Assembly (NCBI GenBank): GCA_964019425.1
Contig: OZ025808.1
Span: 930,001 to 994,000, forward strand
DNA from: Flectonema sp. DT1601
Taxonomy: Eukaryota > Euglenozoa > Diplonemea > Diplonemida > Diplonemidae
Direction of reading: 5' to 3'
Length of the DNA: 64,000 nt
Shown here: positions 52,190-62,911 of the stretch, one piece after another
How positions within the stretch are numbered: the stretch's first letter is position 1
Layout: every line of letters starts with the position of its first letter
The notes under the pieces: generated by a model
Told to the model about the DNA's origin: nothing
Databases searched by the model: none
Seen by the model: the letters and a program-made list of their open reading frames with translations, nothing else
Position numbers and translations under genes: made by a program

Positions 52190-53103
52190 TTATTGTTCAA
52201 GTTTCCGCTTCAGGGTTAGTATCATTTCTCTTTCTTATCATTACCTTATTTTCAGACTCTGCTCCCACTCCTCTTCCTCCAACTACTGCTTTAAAACATA
52301 ACCCCTTACGCAGAAGTAATCTGCACCCCTTCGTTGTGTAGATATTTCTTTTGTTGGATACAATTCTGGTGTTTGTCTTTGCCTTCAATCTTAGCATATA
52401 CTTATTTATCAGGAGTATAAGTGATGGAAAGCGAATTACTCATATCCTCCTCATTTCAGCGGCACAGACAACATGCAAGTTTCCATTTCCTGTCCAGTTC
52501 TCGATGGTTCGAATACGTCTGACAAAAATTACCTAATTTTGAATAATGTTCGCAGTCTGGTGCACTTTGTTTGGTGGTCTCGCTAATGAATTTCTGAGTA
52601 ATTGATCCCACGTGAGATTTATTACAACGGTAATGTTGGGGTCAAGGCAGACCTGACTCCTCCTCGTGGTCGACTGGTAATCACATTCAACAGAATTGAG
52701 ATGAGAGCAGAGGCTCCTTTCTTGTGTTGCTTAGTTGAGGTGAGTCTTTGCTCATAGAGAGAACAACAAATAACGTATGGGATTTTTGGCACCCGATGAT
52801 GCTAGTAAGTGGTTGATGGATAAGGCTTTTGGTTCCACTCTTTCTCTTCCTCTGTCGGTGTAATTTTCATTTTCAGACTGGCCTTCGCAACGTACTTTTA
52901 TTATCTTTTAAATCCCTTTTCCCTTTCGCAGTATTACAAGGACTCGGTAAGAAATTTTCAATGTGTTTTTACCGGATCGCCTCGTTATTTGGCATCCCGA
53001 TCACTTCCAGCCAATACTATGAAACTACAATCTTCGCGATTGGGTCCTTAGGGGCCAAAATAACTTGAGAAAATGCAACAACAGCCTAAAAAAACACTGT
53101 TGC
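52190..53103. other. Unassigned interval, probably 3' part of the piggyBac copy
   Basis: No protein recognised on either strand. A broken stem (GGGTCCT...AGGACCC with GCAACAACAG/CTGTTG) lies at about 53041-53118. No TTAA-flanked second end was found here. Confidence 0.4.
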
Positions 53104-54553
53104 TTAGGACCCCTGGGTTCGCTTTGATTTTAGCAATGTTGTAGGAGTAGAGTGCTTCCGTTTCAGATTGTGTGTAGCAAAGGTATGGTTGTTGCAAACA
53201 GGGGCTGAATACTTGTCAATATTTTCGTGATATTGTTCGAAGCAGGGATCCATGCATAAGAAAACTTCGCTTTTTGAACAAGAAATAGATGACCTTACTT
53301 TTTTTGAGAACAGATCCGTGAACTGCAGTCCCCAAAATATCAAATTTTCGTAGGTAGTGACATTTTGTGTGAGTTTGGTGTGTTCCGTGATCAATAAGTT
53401 GAGAACATAGCCTCTTTTTGAACTGAGCATATGTCCCGACGTCTTTTTCAGGCTTCTTTTGGAGGGTGAAAAGATTGAAGATAGAAATCTCTAACAAGTA
53501 GTGAAAGACTTTCAGGGTCCAGCGTTTTGTCATCAGAGTTCTTCTTGCCTTCCCCCTGATACCGTCTACGAGGTCAACACCACCCATTAGTTTGTTGTAC
53601 TGATGGATCTGTACCGGTAAGTCGATAGTCACTTTTTGATAGATTTCCTTATTTTAGTCCATCACGTGGCTGTCTCATAATTCTCCTCGAGAGGCAATGT
53701 GCTGAAGACATGTACTTCTTTTGGATTGTCCCTGAATTTATGTGATGCACATTGTGCTAGGACTGAAAGTACGAGGCAGAGAACTTCTCCACCCGTCCCT
53801 GCACCTCCACCCGTCCCTGCACCTCCGCCTTATTAATCTCGGACCATTTGGGAACTATTGTTTCCCAAAAGCTGCGGATTTTGTAGAGCTTGTCAGTAGG
53901 TACGGGGTTGGTGACAGTGTAAAACTTTAGATTGGTTCGAATTTAGAGGAACCGATCTCAGGAAGCGAAGTGGGGTGTGTACGCTGGGTCTGATGTACCT
54001 TTCCTGTAATCTGAGATATTTGGTTTATCACAGAGACCCACGAGGATATTGAGTCCTAAAGAGAGTTTGAGTTCAGCTACGTTAAGATTGAGTGCCTAGT
54101 TGTTGCTGCAGTGCGAAATCATCTCATCACCTTTGGGGTGAACACAAGTTCAAATTTCTGCAGTTCCTTCATCAATTTCAGGTCTGACATGTCCTGCAAG
54201 GACCGCCGAAACGTGTGTCGTTTTACCTTGGTGATTTTCTTGCTCCATTTCAGAGGGGAAATGCTTGACTCTATTGTACTCTCTTCATCGCTCGAAGAAG
54301 ACTCAGGAGCACCCAAATCTGGGATAGGTGACCCTACTGAATCATTTTCGATGGAAATAGTTTTAGGGATTTTAATTTTTGGCTGAAAACATGGGATAGT
54401 CATGGGCAACCTGGCTAAGACTGTTCCCAGTGCAGAAAAAAAAAAAAAAGAACTTTTTCTCAGAAAAAGCTGGTGATTTTTGCAGCACGATCCCACATAA
54501 AATTTGTCGTTTTTGGGCAGCTCTGGCTCCACCCTTGTACTCACAAGGTACAT
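53104..54553 (-). pseudogene. Degraded piggyBac transposase
   Basis: Read on the minus strand from 54553 down. N-terminal acidic region with SSSSDEES (54119-54553). Then a segment typical of the family, VAELKLSLGLNILVGL, and FYTVTNPVPTDKLYKIRSFW (about 53860-54080). After an apparent internal deletion of the catalytic core come NPKEVHVFSTLP and, at 53216-53632, QIHQYNKLMGGVDLVD with the following helix region. The C-terminal Cys cluster SISCSKSEVFLCMDPCFEQYH reads in another frame (53104-53430). Several frame changes, at least one stop and the missing core mean it cannot be active. Confidence 0.8.
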
Positions 54554-54622
54554 TTTTCCCCTTTGTCAAAAAAAAAAAAAAAACGCGAAAGGCCACTATA
54601 GTGGCCTTCAGGGATTAAAGGG
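53104..54622 (-). mobile_element. piggyBac DNA transposon remnant with an intact TTAA-flanked 5' end
   Basis: On the minus strand the end reads TTAA then CCCTTTAATCCCTGAAGG; TTAA lies at 54623-54626. A short inner palindrome GGCCACTATAGTGGCC (54591-54606) follows. The other end is uncertain. The best candidate is TTAACCCTTTAAAAAG at 49116-49131, which would make a 5.5-kb element enclosing the LRR gene, but only the first eight bases match the known end. Confidence 0.7.
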
Positions 54623-54683
54623 TTAAAATAATTTATTTTAATTTAGTGATAATGTCAATCTGTCCAACTGTCTACAATTATAG

Positions 54684-54701
54684 ATCTTCGTTACTTTTTA
54701 G
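54684..54701 (+). promoter_or_regulatory. Candidate spliced-leader acceptor for the reductase gene
   Basis: CTTCGTTACTTTTTAG, 67 nt upstream of the ATG at 54769. A second AG after TCATCTTTTCAAAAAG (54745) is also possible. Confidence 0.45.
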
Positions 54702-54768
54702 TACTCGTCACACAACAAATATCATATCATCTTTTCAAAAAGAAGTATTTTATTTTATTAAAAAAAAA

Positions 54769-57700
54769 ATGAATACTTTAACAGAAGTGGCTCGTCTTTA
54801 TAATAATAAAGTTGAGCATCGGACTATCGTAGTATCAAACCCTCGAAAGTACAACAGATGGATGGTAGACGCACTCCCTGGTGAGTTCCTTCCGGGGACT
54901 GAAATTAAAATAGCACGCGATATATTATTCCTTTCAGGCATGTCAATACAAGCTGGTGATGAAGGAATGATTTTAGAATCGAAGTTTAGTGAAGGAGACA
55001 CGGATGTGTATCTCAAAGATGATCCAACACAGAGAAAGGGAACTGTCCAATTAAAAAACAAAGACACCGACATCGTAACTGTGAAGTATGAAAATGGTGA
55101 AATCAAATCTGAAACATCAAATAATTGGAAGACAGATAACTTAACAATATTCCTTGAAAAGAATAAAACATATTTTCAGGGTAGTTTGAAAGATGTTGTT
55201 CTCTCTGCAGAAGACTTAGTAGTTGACCTTTACTCTCCACATACCAGAGAGTTGCGTGAGGATGTAAAATTGAGTGACATTACGTTAAAACCCAGAACTC
55301 CACACAACTTACAAATCCGACGAGGGTTGGTCAGGAGATCATCTCGAACTGTTAGTGAGATTATTGAAAACTCGTTTAAATATTTTGAATGGAGTCCGGC
55401 GATACTTCTATCGATAGCAACAAACAATACTAGAAGTTCTTGGATGTCGTACAGAGAGTTATCAACACATGTTACGTCTGTCGCATCTCACTTCCCTGAG
55501 CCTGATTCTTTCGTCATCATTTCTGGTAAGACAACCATTCCACACTACATTACATATCTTGCTGCATTGCTTCACGGTAATGTTCTCGTCCCAGTACCTG
55601 CAAACATGCCCACTGATCATGTCAAGCAAGTTATTACTGAGACGTCACCCAGTTTGGTTATTGCAGATTCCGATATATTAAAAAAATGGTCGTCTGAGGG
55701 AATCGAACTAAACTGTCGAATTGCAAACCTGGACAATCGTTCGAACTCTAAAAAACACCCATGGGATGGAGATGAGGTTTACGTTGATAATGAATGTGTT
55801 GGGTACGAAGATACTGAATCAGTGAATGACTGGTTCTGCTCTACTTCTATACCAGATTCATTCTCAGAACTTCCAGAGGAGTTTTCTGACGATCCGTTTG
55901 GTGAACTATCCGTTGCTGGTTTAAAGACATTTCCCATATATGTGAGTCCAGTATTCGCACACACGGAAACAGATCTCCTTGAGGACGAAGTGAATTCTAT
56001 TCTAGTGAGGCTATCTTCTGTTTGTCGGAATCGAACTACTGGCTTTATTCAATTCCTCTTGGAAGGGTTGCTTCATGAAGAAGAAATCGTCGCAACACTT
56101 TGCGAAAACGAACAATTGATTCTTCAAGGTGACACTGTTTTGTGGAAGGGAATTAGAGAAAATGGAGTCTGGTTTGGAGAAATTATTTTCAACAAAGATT
56201 CATCAAATGAGAAAAGAATTAATTGCGAGTTACGAAAATACAGCAACCTTGATATTATGTTGTTGGAACCTGGTTCGAATACCCTCACGGAGTCCACCAA
56301 CACCAACATTAGCAAACAAAAGCAATACTATCCCAAGGCTGGTGCTGCATTGGAGATGAAAAATAATTCTGATGAAGCTGAAAGTCAATTAGATTGTCCA
56401 TTTTGCAAAAATAAAATGCAACCTCGAAAGAGTGGCAAACTAACACCAATAATATGCATGGATTGTACTAAGTATGTTGGGTTCAAGAGTACCCAATCTC
56501 TGGGTTGTATTCGGTGTAACATCACTCGTTGTGAACGATGCGTATCTGATTTAACATCAACAGAGATAGACTGGCTGAAATCATCTCAGGATAAGCCAGC
56601 TATGATATTATACACTTCTGGTTCAACAGGTGTTCCTAAGGGTGCAATCGTTCCTTGGAAATCTTTAGCAATGGAACTCGTCGAAGGTTTGAGTAAATCT
56701 AATCTCGATAGAGTCGTGCTCCTCACTGGTTCTTTAGCTGTGAGCTCAGTCACTTCTAAAATAATTGGATGTCTTTCTGAAGGAGGACGCATTGCTATTG
56801 ATGATGAACAAGACTTGCTACTGTTAGCAGAACACGTTGGACCTACTGGTTTATCTGTGGTTCCACAGGTATGTTTTTTTTCCCCTATCAAAATAAAATA
56901 AAATAAAACCCTAATTACCTTAACAACACAGATTGCAAACAGTATGTACAAGGCATATCATAATACTCTAAGAAATGAAAGTGATGTGGAAAGTGTTCGA
57001 AAAAGGTATTCGAAGTCTTTGGGCTCAAGAATCAGAGTTATAAATTGCGGAGGTGCAAAACCGAATCCAAAAGTTATGGACTGGCTACGGTCAGTATTCC
57101 GACAGTGTGTCATAACTGAGAATTACGCCACCACTGAAGTTGGTGCCATCAGTTTTTGTGATGGTCAAGGAACTGACAGACGAACAGCCATAAAAGAAAA
57201 TGTAAAAATAAAACTTGTCGACTGGATGCACTACAAGTCAACAGATACACCTTACCCAAGAGGTGAGATATGTGTGAAAACACCATTCATGGCTACTGGG
57301 TATCTTAATCGTCCGGACCTTACAAAAGACAGTTTCGATGAGGAAGGATACTTTCACACTGGTGATATTGGTATTCTTGATATCAGTTCTAACAGAAACA
57401 GATTCATCACAGTCATAGATCGAAAGAAGTCATTTTGTAAACTCGCAAACGGAGAGTGGATTACACCAGAAAACTCTGAGTCTGTCATCTGTCGGAATAA
57501 ACACATCACTCAGTCATTCGTATTTGGCACTAGCGATGATCCTGCTATTGTCTCTGTTGTGGTATTGGCATCTCATGCGACGGAAATTCCACCAGAAAAA
57601 ATAAAAGAAGAAATCATAACTCTTTGTAAATCTTCGGAAGCACTTCGAACATGTGAAGTTCCATCAGCGATTCACTTACTGCAACCGAATGAAAGATTTA

Positions 57701-59193
57701 CCATTGATAATGGCATGTTAACAATAAGTGGAAAGATATGCAGACCAAAGCTAAGAGCTAAGTATTCAGATATACTAAAACACCTTAGAGCAGAAGGTCG
57801 AGATTCATTCGAAAAAATCTGCGACAATACCGTCTCTGTTTGCGTTGGTCTTTTGGAAACAATTATATCGAATTCTACGAGTAATGACCACGAGCATCAT
57901 TGGAGTGAAGTTCTCAACAGTCAGCTATCCAGCATTCAGTGTGTTCAGGTTTGCATATCTGTTCGACTACAGCTTCACGTTGATATCCCACCCACGTATT
58001 TGGTATCAAAACTATCATTGATGGAAATTAAAAAATTAATTTCGGAAAAAACAACATCCAGTTTGGTGACGAAATCACAAATAGAATCAGACGTAGCGTC
58101 AATATACGACACCTACTTAAGTAACTCTGTGATTGGAAACAGTATTAGGAGTGCTAGCAATGGTTTGATTCTTGTTACGGGAGCATCAGGATTCTTGGGA
58201 GTGTCAATAACTCAAAGAGCTATTCATAAATATGGTTCTGATAGAGTTGTTGTTTTGATCAGACCGGAATCAGTTTCAAAATTTAAAGAAAGATTCCGAA
58301 GGAGGAACAACCAAAACGATTCTATTCCAAAAATTATTTGTTGCGACTTATCCAATGATTCTTTATCAATTTCTGAAGATCAACTCTCTTATTTAAAACA
58401 AAACGTCTCTATTATAATACACTCTGCTGCATGTGTCAACCACCTCACTTCTTACGAAACCTTAAAAAATATGAACGTGAAAGCATTAGCAAGACTTCTG
58501 TCTATTTTTCCATCATCAAAGTTCATTCATATTTCTACAGTCAGTGCTGAGCCTGTTGATTTGAAAAGTGGATACAGCGCTTCTAAATATGCAGCTGAGA
58601 GACTTATTATGACGTTGAAAGACAGAGAAGTATCCATTGTGAGACCTGGTTTAATTGGACCAGACTTGATAACTGGTGAATCAAATATGAACGATAGAGT
58701 AATTCGATACATTCATGGCTGTTTGGTAACTGGATTCTATGTTGATCCAGAACACAGTGTAATCCATTTAGCAGAGGTTGGGTACTGTGCTGATTGCATT
58801 ATAGATGTTGCTGATGGTTTATCTGTTGATAAAAAAATAATAACAATTAAGTCAAGTCGTTTGTCAGTTAAGTTCTTATTTGAATGTATCAACGTTTCGT
58901 TAAGTTCATCAGGAAGACACCAATTAAGTTGTTTATCAAACTTAAACACTTGGTCACAGTTGATAGACGACCTTCCTCTATCAAATCCGATGTATCCTTT
59001 GAAAAGTTCATACGAGTCTGGTTTTAGTTCTGTACCTGATCACCCTGCGGATGTTTTATCTCTGAGTCCTCCTTTATATGATCAGAAGGCGATTGGTAGT
59101 ATTGTCGAGTCGCTTTATTTTAATTCTGGTATTCTGAGTGATTCAGAACTACTAATGAAGACTTTATCTGGATTATCAGAAAGTATGGAGTAG
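54769..59193 (+). CDS. Carboxylic-acid-reductase-like enzyme: adenylation, carrier-like and NAD(P)-reductase domains (two exons)
   Basis: Exons 54769-56868 and 56932-59193 joined over a 63-bp phase-0 intron, giving 1453 residues. Such enzymes activate a carboxylic acid with ATP, hold it as a thioester, and release it as an aldehyde or alcohol. The N-terminal ~190 residues are unrecognised. Adenylation starts at about 194, but its A3 motif YTSGSTGVPKG is not reached until 615. Between them lies an insertion with a Cys-rich zinc-type module at 543-595 (CPFCKNKM, CMDC, CIRCNITRCERC). NYATTEVGA (about 764), HTGDIGI (about 842), DRKKSFCKLANGEW (about 863) and ISGKICRP with Lys near 968 complete the domain. 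The carrier-like region (about 1024-1060) has SQLSSIQ where GGDSL is usual; Ser1033 or Ser1034 might take phosphopantetheine. The reductase has TGASGFLG at 1116 and the Y1248-xxx-K1252 pair. The nearest upstream neighbour is the piggyBac end, only 146 bp away. Confidence 0.85.
56869..56931 (+). other. Phase-0 spliceosomal intron (63 bp)
   Basis: Donor GTATGTTTTT, acceptor TTAACAACACAG. Splicing joins VVPQ to IANSMYKAYH within the adenylation domain. Without it the upstream frame ends 33 nt into the intron. Confidence 0.9.
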
Positions 59194-60027
59194 TTGAAAT
59201 ATTGTGACACTTCTCTCATCCCAAACACTTGGTCTATAATGAATTCCGATAATTTTGAGTGACCTTTAAATTACTCATAAAAGACTTGTTTGTTTTTCTG
59301 TTTTTATCTTTATTCCTTCTCTAACCTGATTGAGTTGTCTGTATGACACTCGTTACTATTACTTTTGAACTTCTCAAACCCTAGCCGACTGACCCTTTTG
59401 ATTGGTAGTTTCCAACAAAACGGATGCCTTTTTTTTTTTTTTTTGCTTTTTTTGGTGTTGATATGTTGTTTTTTTTTAATGAAATTATTTTCTTTTTTAC
59501 TCAAATCACAGACGTTCAAGTCATCTAACAAGCGTACGACCTTACCTTACCTTACCTTACCAATATCAAGATACCAAAGAGATATAAGGACATCTGTACA
59601 CTACTACCAACGGTATAGTGAAAACACAATTCACTGACCTGTTAAATGAAATTCAATGCAAACTATAAGAGAACAGATCTTAAATGGTTCAACCACGAGG
59701 TTCGACGGTATTCGGGTCTGTCGATTTTAGGTATTCCTCGATGAAGCTAAAAAAGTGATCCTCTCAAGGGATTAGGTTCGACATAAATGTCGTAGTATTG
59801 TGGACTCACAGGTGGTTACGGCACTATGTCGTGTTCGCTAGCTAACAACGAGCAAAAAACCATCCTTATAAAAAACTCAACAGGGAAATCCACCAGTACG
59901 TTGGAACCCATCAATAGCCGCCGCATTTGTTTTAAACACCAGATTAAGGCTCGTGAAACTAGCAGAGTACCTGTTTAGTGCAACTATCTTCATAAGACGA
60001 AGTCACTTAGAAACACTATAAGAGATC
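59194..60027. other. Intergenic spacer
   Basis: Contains poly-T tracts and a (CTTAC)n pentanucleotide run at 59541-59561. 59660-59950 is less A/T-rich with short inverted repeats (for example around 59780-59800, CGACATAAATGTCG), so a small structured RNA is conceivable but not supported. Confidence 0.5.
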
Positions 60028-60043
60028 CTTCTTTAATTGACAG
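60028..60043 (+). promoter_or_regulatory. Candidate spliced-leader acceptor for the small membrane gene
   Basis: CTTCTTTAATTGACAG, 13 nt before the ATG at 60057. Confidence 0.55.
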
Positions 60044-60056
60044 ACACACTATTAAT

Positions 60057-60578
60057 ATGAAGATTAGAATAAGTGATAGGACACCAAGCGAGTCTGTTGA
60101 TGATGTCAGTAGTTATGATTATGACGACAATGGTAAGTATCGCAGTACACGAGAATTAAAAATGGGATTATGGGTGTTGACAGCTGTCGTTGTGTGTGTT
60201 CTAATGCACTTCACTCACAACATTGGGGAGTTGAGACAACAAATATCTGAATTGGATGACAGAGTTACTCAAAAACTCAGTTCTGGGTTGAAAAGTCACT
60301 CTGTAAAATCACAAGCTCGTTTGACTGATCCAGAACGCAGAATAAAAGAACTAGAGGACAAGCTTCTCATTTTAGAAAAGCAAGGTGCTGGGACTGTAAA
60401 AGATGTTAACAAACTGCCAAGTCTTGAAAAAGAAATTAAGGTATGTGTGCGAGTCATATTATTTAATTGTTAGAAAGATGAAGGTCCAGTTACAACACAA
60501 AAAATGACGAAAACACTAAAACCCCTTCAACAGGATTTGAATGAGAGAGTCTTCCAATTGAGCAAGAGAAAGAATTAG
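60057..60578 (+). CDS. Small single-pass membrane coiled-coil protein (two exons)
   Basis: Exons 60057-60440 and 60534-60578, 142 residues. An acidic cytosol-type N-terminus (about 1-35) is followed by one transmembrane helix at about 38-56 (LWVLTAVVVCVLMHFTH). The rest is a coiled coil (IGELRQQISELDDRVTQKL, RRIKELEDKLLILEKQ). Exon 2 adds 14 residues, DLNERVFQLSKRKN, in heptad register, which supports the intron. The topology resembles a tail-facing membrane tether or SNARE-like adaptor, but no family is recognised. Confidence 0.65.
60441..60533 (+). other. Phase-0 spliceosomal intron (93 bp)
   Basis: Donor GTATGTGTGC, acceptor CCCCTTCAACAG. Splicing continues the coiled coil; read-through gives only ten unrelated residues before a stop. 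Confidence 0.75.
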
Positions 60579-61696
60579 ACTCCTGACTTTAACAGATGAG
60601 AAATAATCATATCAGATAGTCGGGAACAGACAGCAAGTAACACTGTGTGGAAACTACAGAACAACTTTTTTTTTTTTTTTTTTTTTTTGTCTGAAAGCAA
60701 TAAAGTACAGCATTGTGAAGTAAAAAAAAAAACTTTGAGTTTTTTTTCTTTCTTCTTTTTTTTTTTTTTTCCCCCTTTCTCTTTATACAACATCTTCTGG
60801 TCAATAAGACTTTTTTTTTCTAACGTAATTTTTCTTTGATTAACAACAACTACAAATATTTTTTTTCGGTCAATGTACTTGATACTAATGTTTGGTTTTT
60901 TAATACCTAAAGTTGTTACTGTTTTTATCGTAGAACACGTTTAAAAAAAAAAAAAAAAAACAACAACCCCACGGGAACAGTCCAAGTGAACCTGGTTGTG
61001 CTTGGACACATCCTCCGAGCAGTCTCCAGTTTGACCATATTTTAGGCTTTGTCTCGGTGCGGAGCCCCTGAAGAACTTCGGGGAACTTTTAGGGCAGCCA
61101 CGTTATGCTGAGGACAGTCACAGTAGTGGTCTGAAGACTAATCTCCATGATAAACCCGACCATGATAGTTAACTTCGTTGTGTTTGTTTTTTATTTATTG
61201 GATTCGATTCCAGCAGAGATGGTTAATTTTCGTTTCTTCTAGAAAACTGAATCTCGTTTTTTTTTTCTTTCTTTTTTTTTTTTTTTTACAGTGATTCCAA
61301 GTGAATACTTGGCCTAGTTAAGATCTGCCTATCTTTCGAAATCCTGTTCAAGTTTAAATTTAATTTAATTTTTTTTTTTTTGCATTTAACAAGTATTGTA
61401 AGAACGAAAAATAATGTTGGGCAGCACCCGTAAACCTCCTTTAGCTTTATCAGTTTAAGTCGGGTTCACGGGTTTCGTGTCACAAACAATTTTTTTTTGT
61501 TTCTTGAGTTCGGTAGATTTAAAAAAACAAAAAAGAGAAAAAAAAAAACCCAATAATAATAATGATAATAATAATTAATTAAAATTAAAAGATTTTTGTT
61601 TAACCACTTTTATAAAATACTGTCTAACAACATATTGAGCTTCATGTCCAAAAAAACAAGAAAAAAAAAAAATATAAATAATATAAAACAAACACT
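60579..61696. other. Intergenic spacer (1.1 kb)
   Basis: Homopolymer-rich. One GC-richer stretch at 60960-61170 has hairpins (GTCCAAG...CTTGGAC at about 60979-61006; CCCCTGAAG/CTTCGGGG near 61067). It could be a small RNA gene, but no type is assignable. Confidence 0.5.
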
Positions 61697-61720
61697 TCTT
61701 ATTTCTTTTTTTACATCAAG
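61697..61720 (+). promoter_or_regulatory. Candidate spliced-leader acceptor for the hydrolase gene
   Basis: CTTATTTCTTTTTTTACATC then AAG, 23 nt before the ATG at 61744. Confidence 0.65.
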
Positions 61721-61743
61721 GAGGTGGATACAAAAAGCAAATA

Positions 61744-62715
61744 ATGACGTTGTATGTAACTGCTCAAGCCATAGCTTTTCTTGGTGTGAGTCTGACAGCT
61801 GTTCGTGTCTTGTGGGGAATGAAGAAGAATAAAACTGCCGTTGAGTATGTTAATATGTTTTATGATAAGCATGCTGAACATCTTAAGAAAATAACTTTTG
61901 AAAATCATTTAGTGACAATTCTTGACATACCTGGTGATACAGACAAGGAAGTTGTTTTATTTATTCACGGAAGCTGTGCCAGAATGGGTCAGTGGGATCA
62001 CCAAATCAGTGAGATGTCAAGCAAAGGCCACAGAGTCGTTGCTTATGATGCTCTCGGATGTGGACAGTCGGACAAACCTGATCAACTGCATTTGTACAAA
62101 CCGTCAAAGTTTGTCGACACTGCTGACCACATCATCCAGTCTGTCATATTGCCATGTCCAAAAAGAAAATCAAAAGTAGTATTAGTTGGACATTCTTTTG
62201 GGACTTATGTCGCAATTAGTGTTGCTCAGCGTCATGCATCGTTAGTATCTCATAAGGTTTTAATAGGTGGAACACCAATGTGGAATGATACTGACGGAAT
62301 GAAATCAAAATTAGCGATATTCAAACTACCTAATATTATGTTGTGGTACCTCAGACCTATTCTGGGATTGTCTTTTCAAAAACTAGCTTTGAGTAAAGAA
62401 ACTGGTGTAAGATTGAGAATTCAAGAAGCGGAAGCGTCGAGTAGAAATCCAGTTTTCATGTTCGCTCATTTCTGGAGATCAGTTCACCAACTTGAAACAC
62501 CAGAACTGACGGACATTCCATCTCTTTGTCTAACTGGAATTGACGATTTGATAACTCCTCCTCATAAGTGTGATGCGCTTTCGAAACTTCTTCCCAATGC
62601 GACATTCCAAACAATAAATGGAGCCTCTCATCAAGTGATGCAAGAAATGCCTTCTGAGGTTAACAGTTTGATTCTGTCATTTATTAAGCAGAGGAGAGAG
62701 AAGGCTCAAGAGTGA
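61744..62715 (+). CDS. Alpha/beta hydrolase, ABHD type
   Basis: 323 residues. A hydrophobic N-terminal helix (about 3-25, YVTAQAIAFLGVSLTAVRVL) probably anchors it in a membrane. The hydrolase fold is complete: oxyanion HG at 75-76 (FIHGSCARMGQWDHQ), YDALGCGQSDKP at 101-112, the nucleophile elbow GHSFG with Ser151, Asp267 or Asp268 in TGIDDLITPP, and catalytic His296 in NGASHQVMQE. It resembles ABHD8-like or lipase/esterase-type hydrolases; the substrate is unknown. It follows the reductase and membrane coiled-coil genes, so a lipid role is plausible but only inferred. Confidence 0.88.
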   Translation: MTLYVTAQAIAFLGVSLTAVRVLWGMKKNKTAVEYVNMFYDKHAEHLKKITFENHLVTILDIPGDTDKEVVLFIHGSCARMGQWDHQISEMSSKGHRVVAYDALGCGQSDKPDQLHLYKPSKFVDTADHIIQSVILPCPKRKSKVVLVGHSFGTYVAISVAQRHASLVSHKVLIGGTPMWNDTDGMKSKLAIFKLPNIMLWYLRPILGLSFQKLALSKETGVRLRIQEAEASSRNPVFMFAHFWRSVHQLETPELTDIPSLCLTGIDDLITPPHKCDALSKLLPNATFQTINGASHQVMQEMPSEVNSLILSFIKQRREKAQE

Positions 62716-62860
62716 CAATTTTATTATATTATTTTGTTATTTTAATTAAACAACAACACACACACACCCACAAGAAGCTGAATTAATAATACCAGTGATT
62801 TCATCTTAACGTAGTGGTGGTTTTGCCTTTCAAAAAAATTAAATTAAAAAAAAAAAAAAA
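62716..62860. other. Short intergenic spacer
   Basis: A/T-rich with a short (CA)n run; no ORF. Confidence 0.6.
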
Positions 62861-62884
62861 ACTTTTTTTAATTACTAACAACAG
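62861..62884 (+). promoter_or_regulatory. Candidate spliced-leader acceptor for the Ubl membrane gene
   Basis: CTTTTTTTAATTACTAACAACAG, 27 nt before the ATG at 62912, with a poly-A leader between. Confidence 0.5.
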
Positions 62885-62911
62885 TAAATTCAAAAAAAAA
62901 AAAAAAAAAAA

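Noticed and set aside
60699-60717. Resemblance to a spliced-leader exon end (minus strand CTGTACTTTATTG)
   Set aside because: No GT donor follows and no leader RNA structure or Sm site is nearby; the match is short and next to homopolymers.
60960-61170. Possible structured RNA gene
   Set aside because: A few short stems and higher GC, but no box motifs, terminator or known fold; left as spacer.
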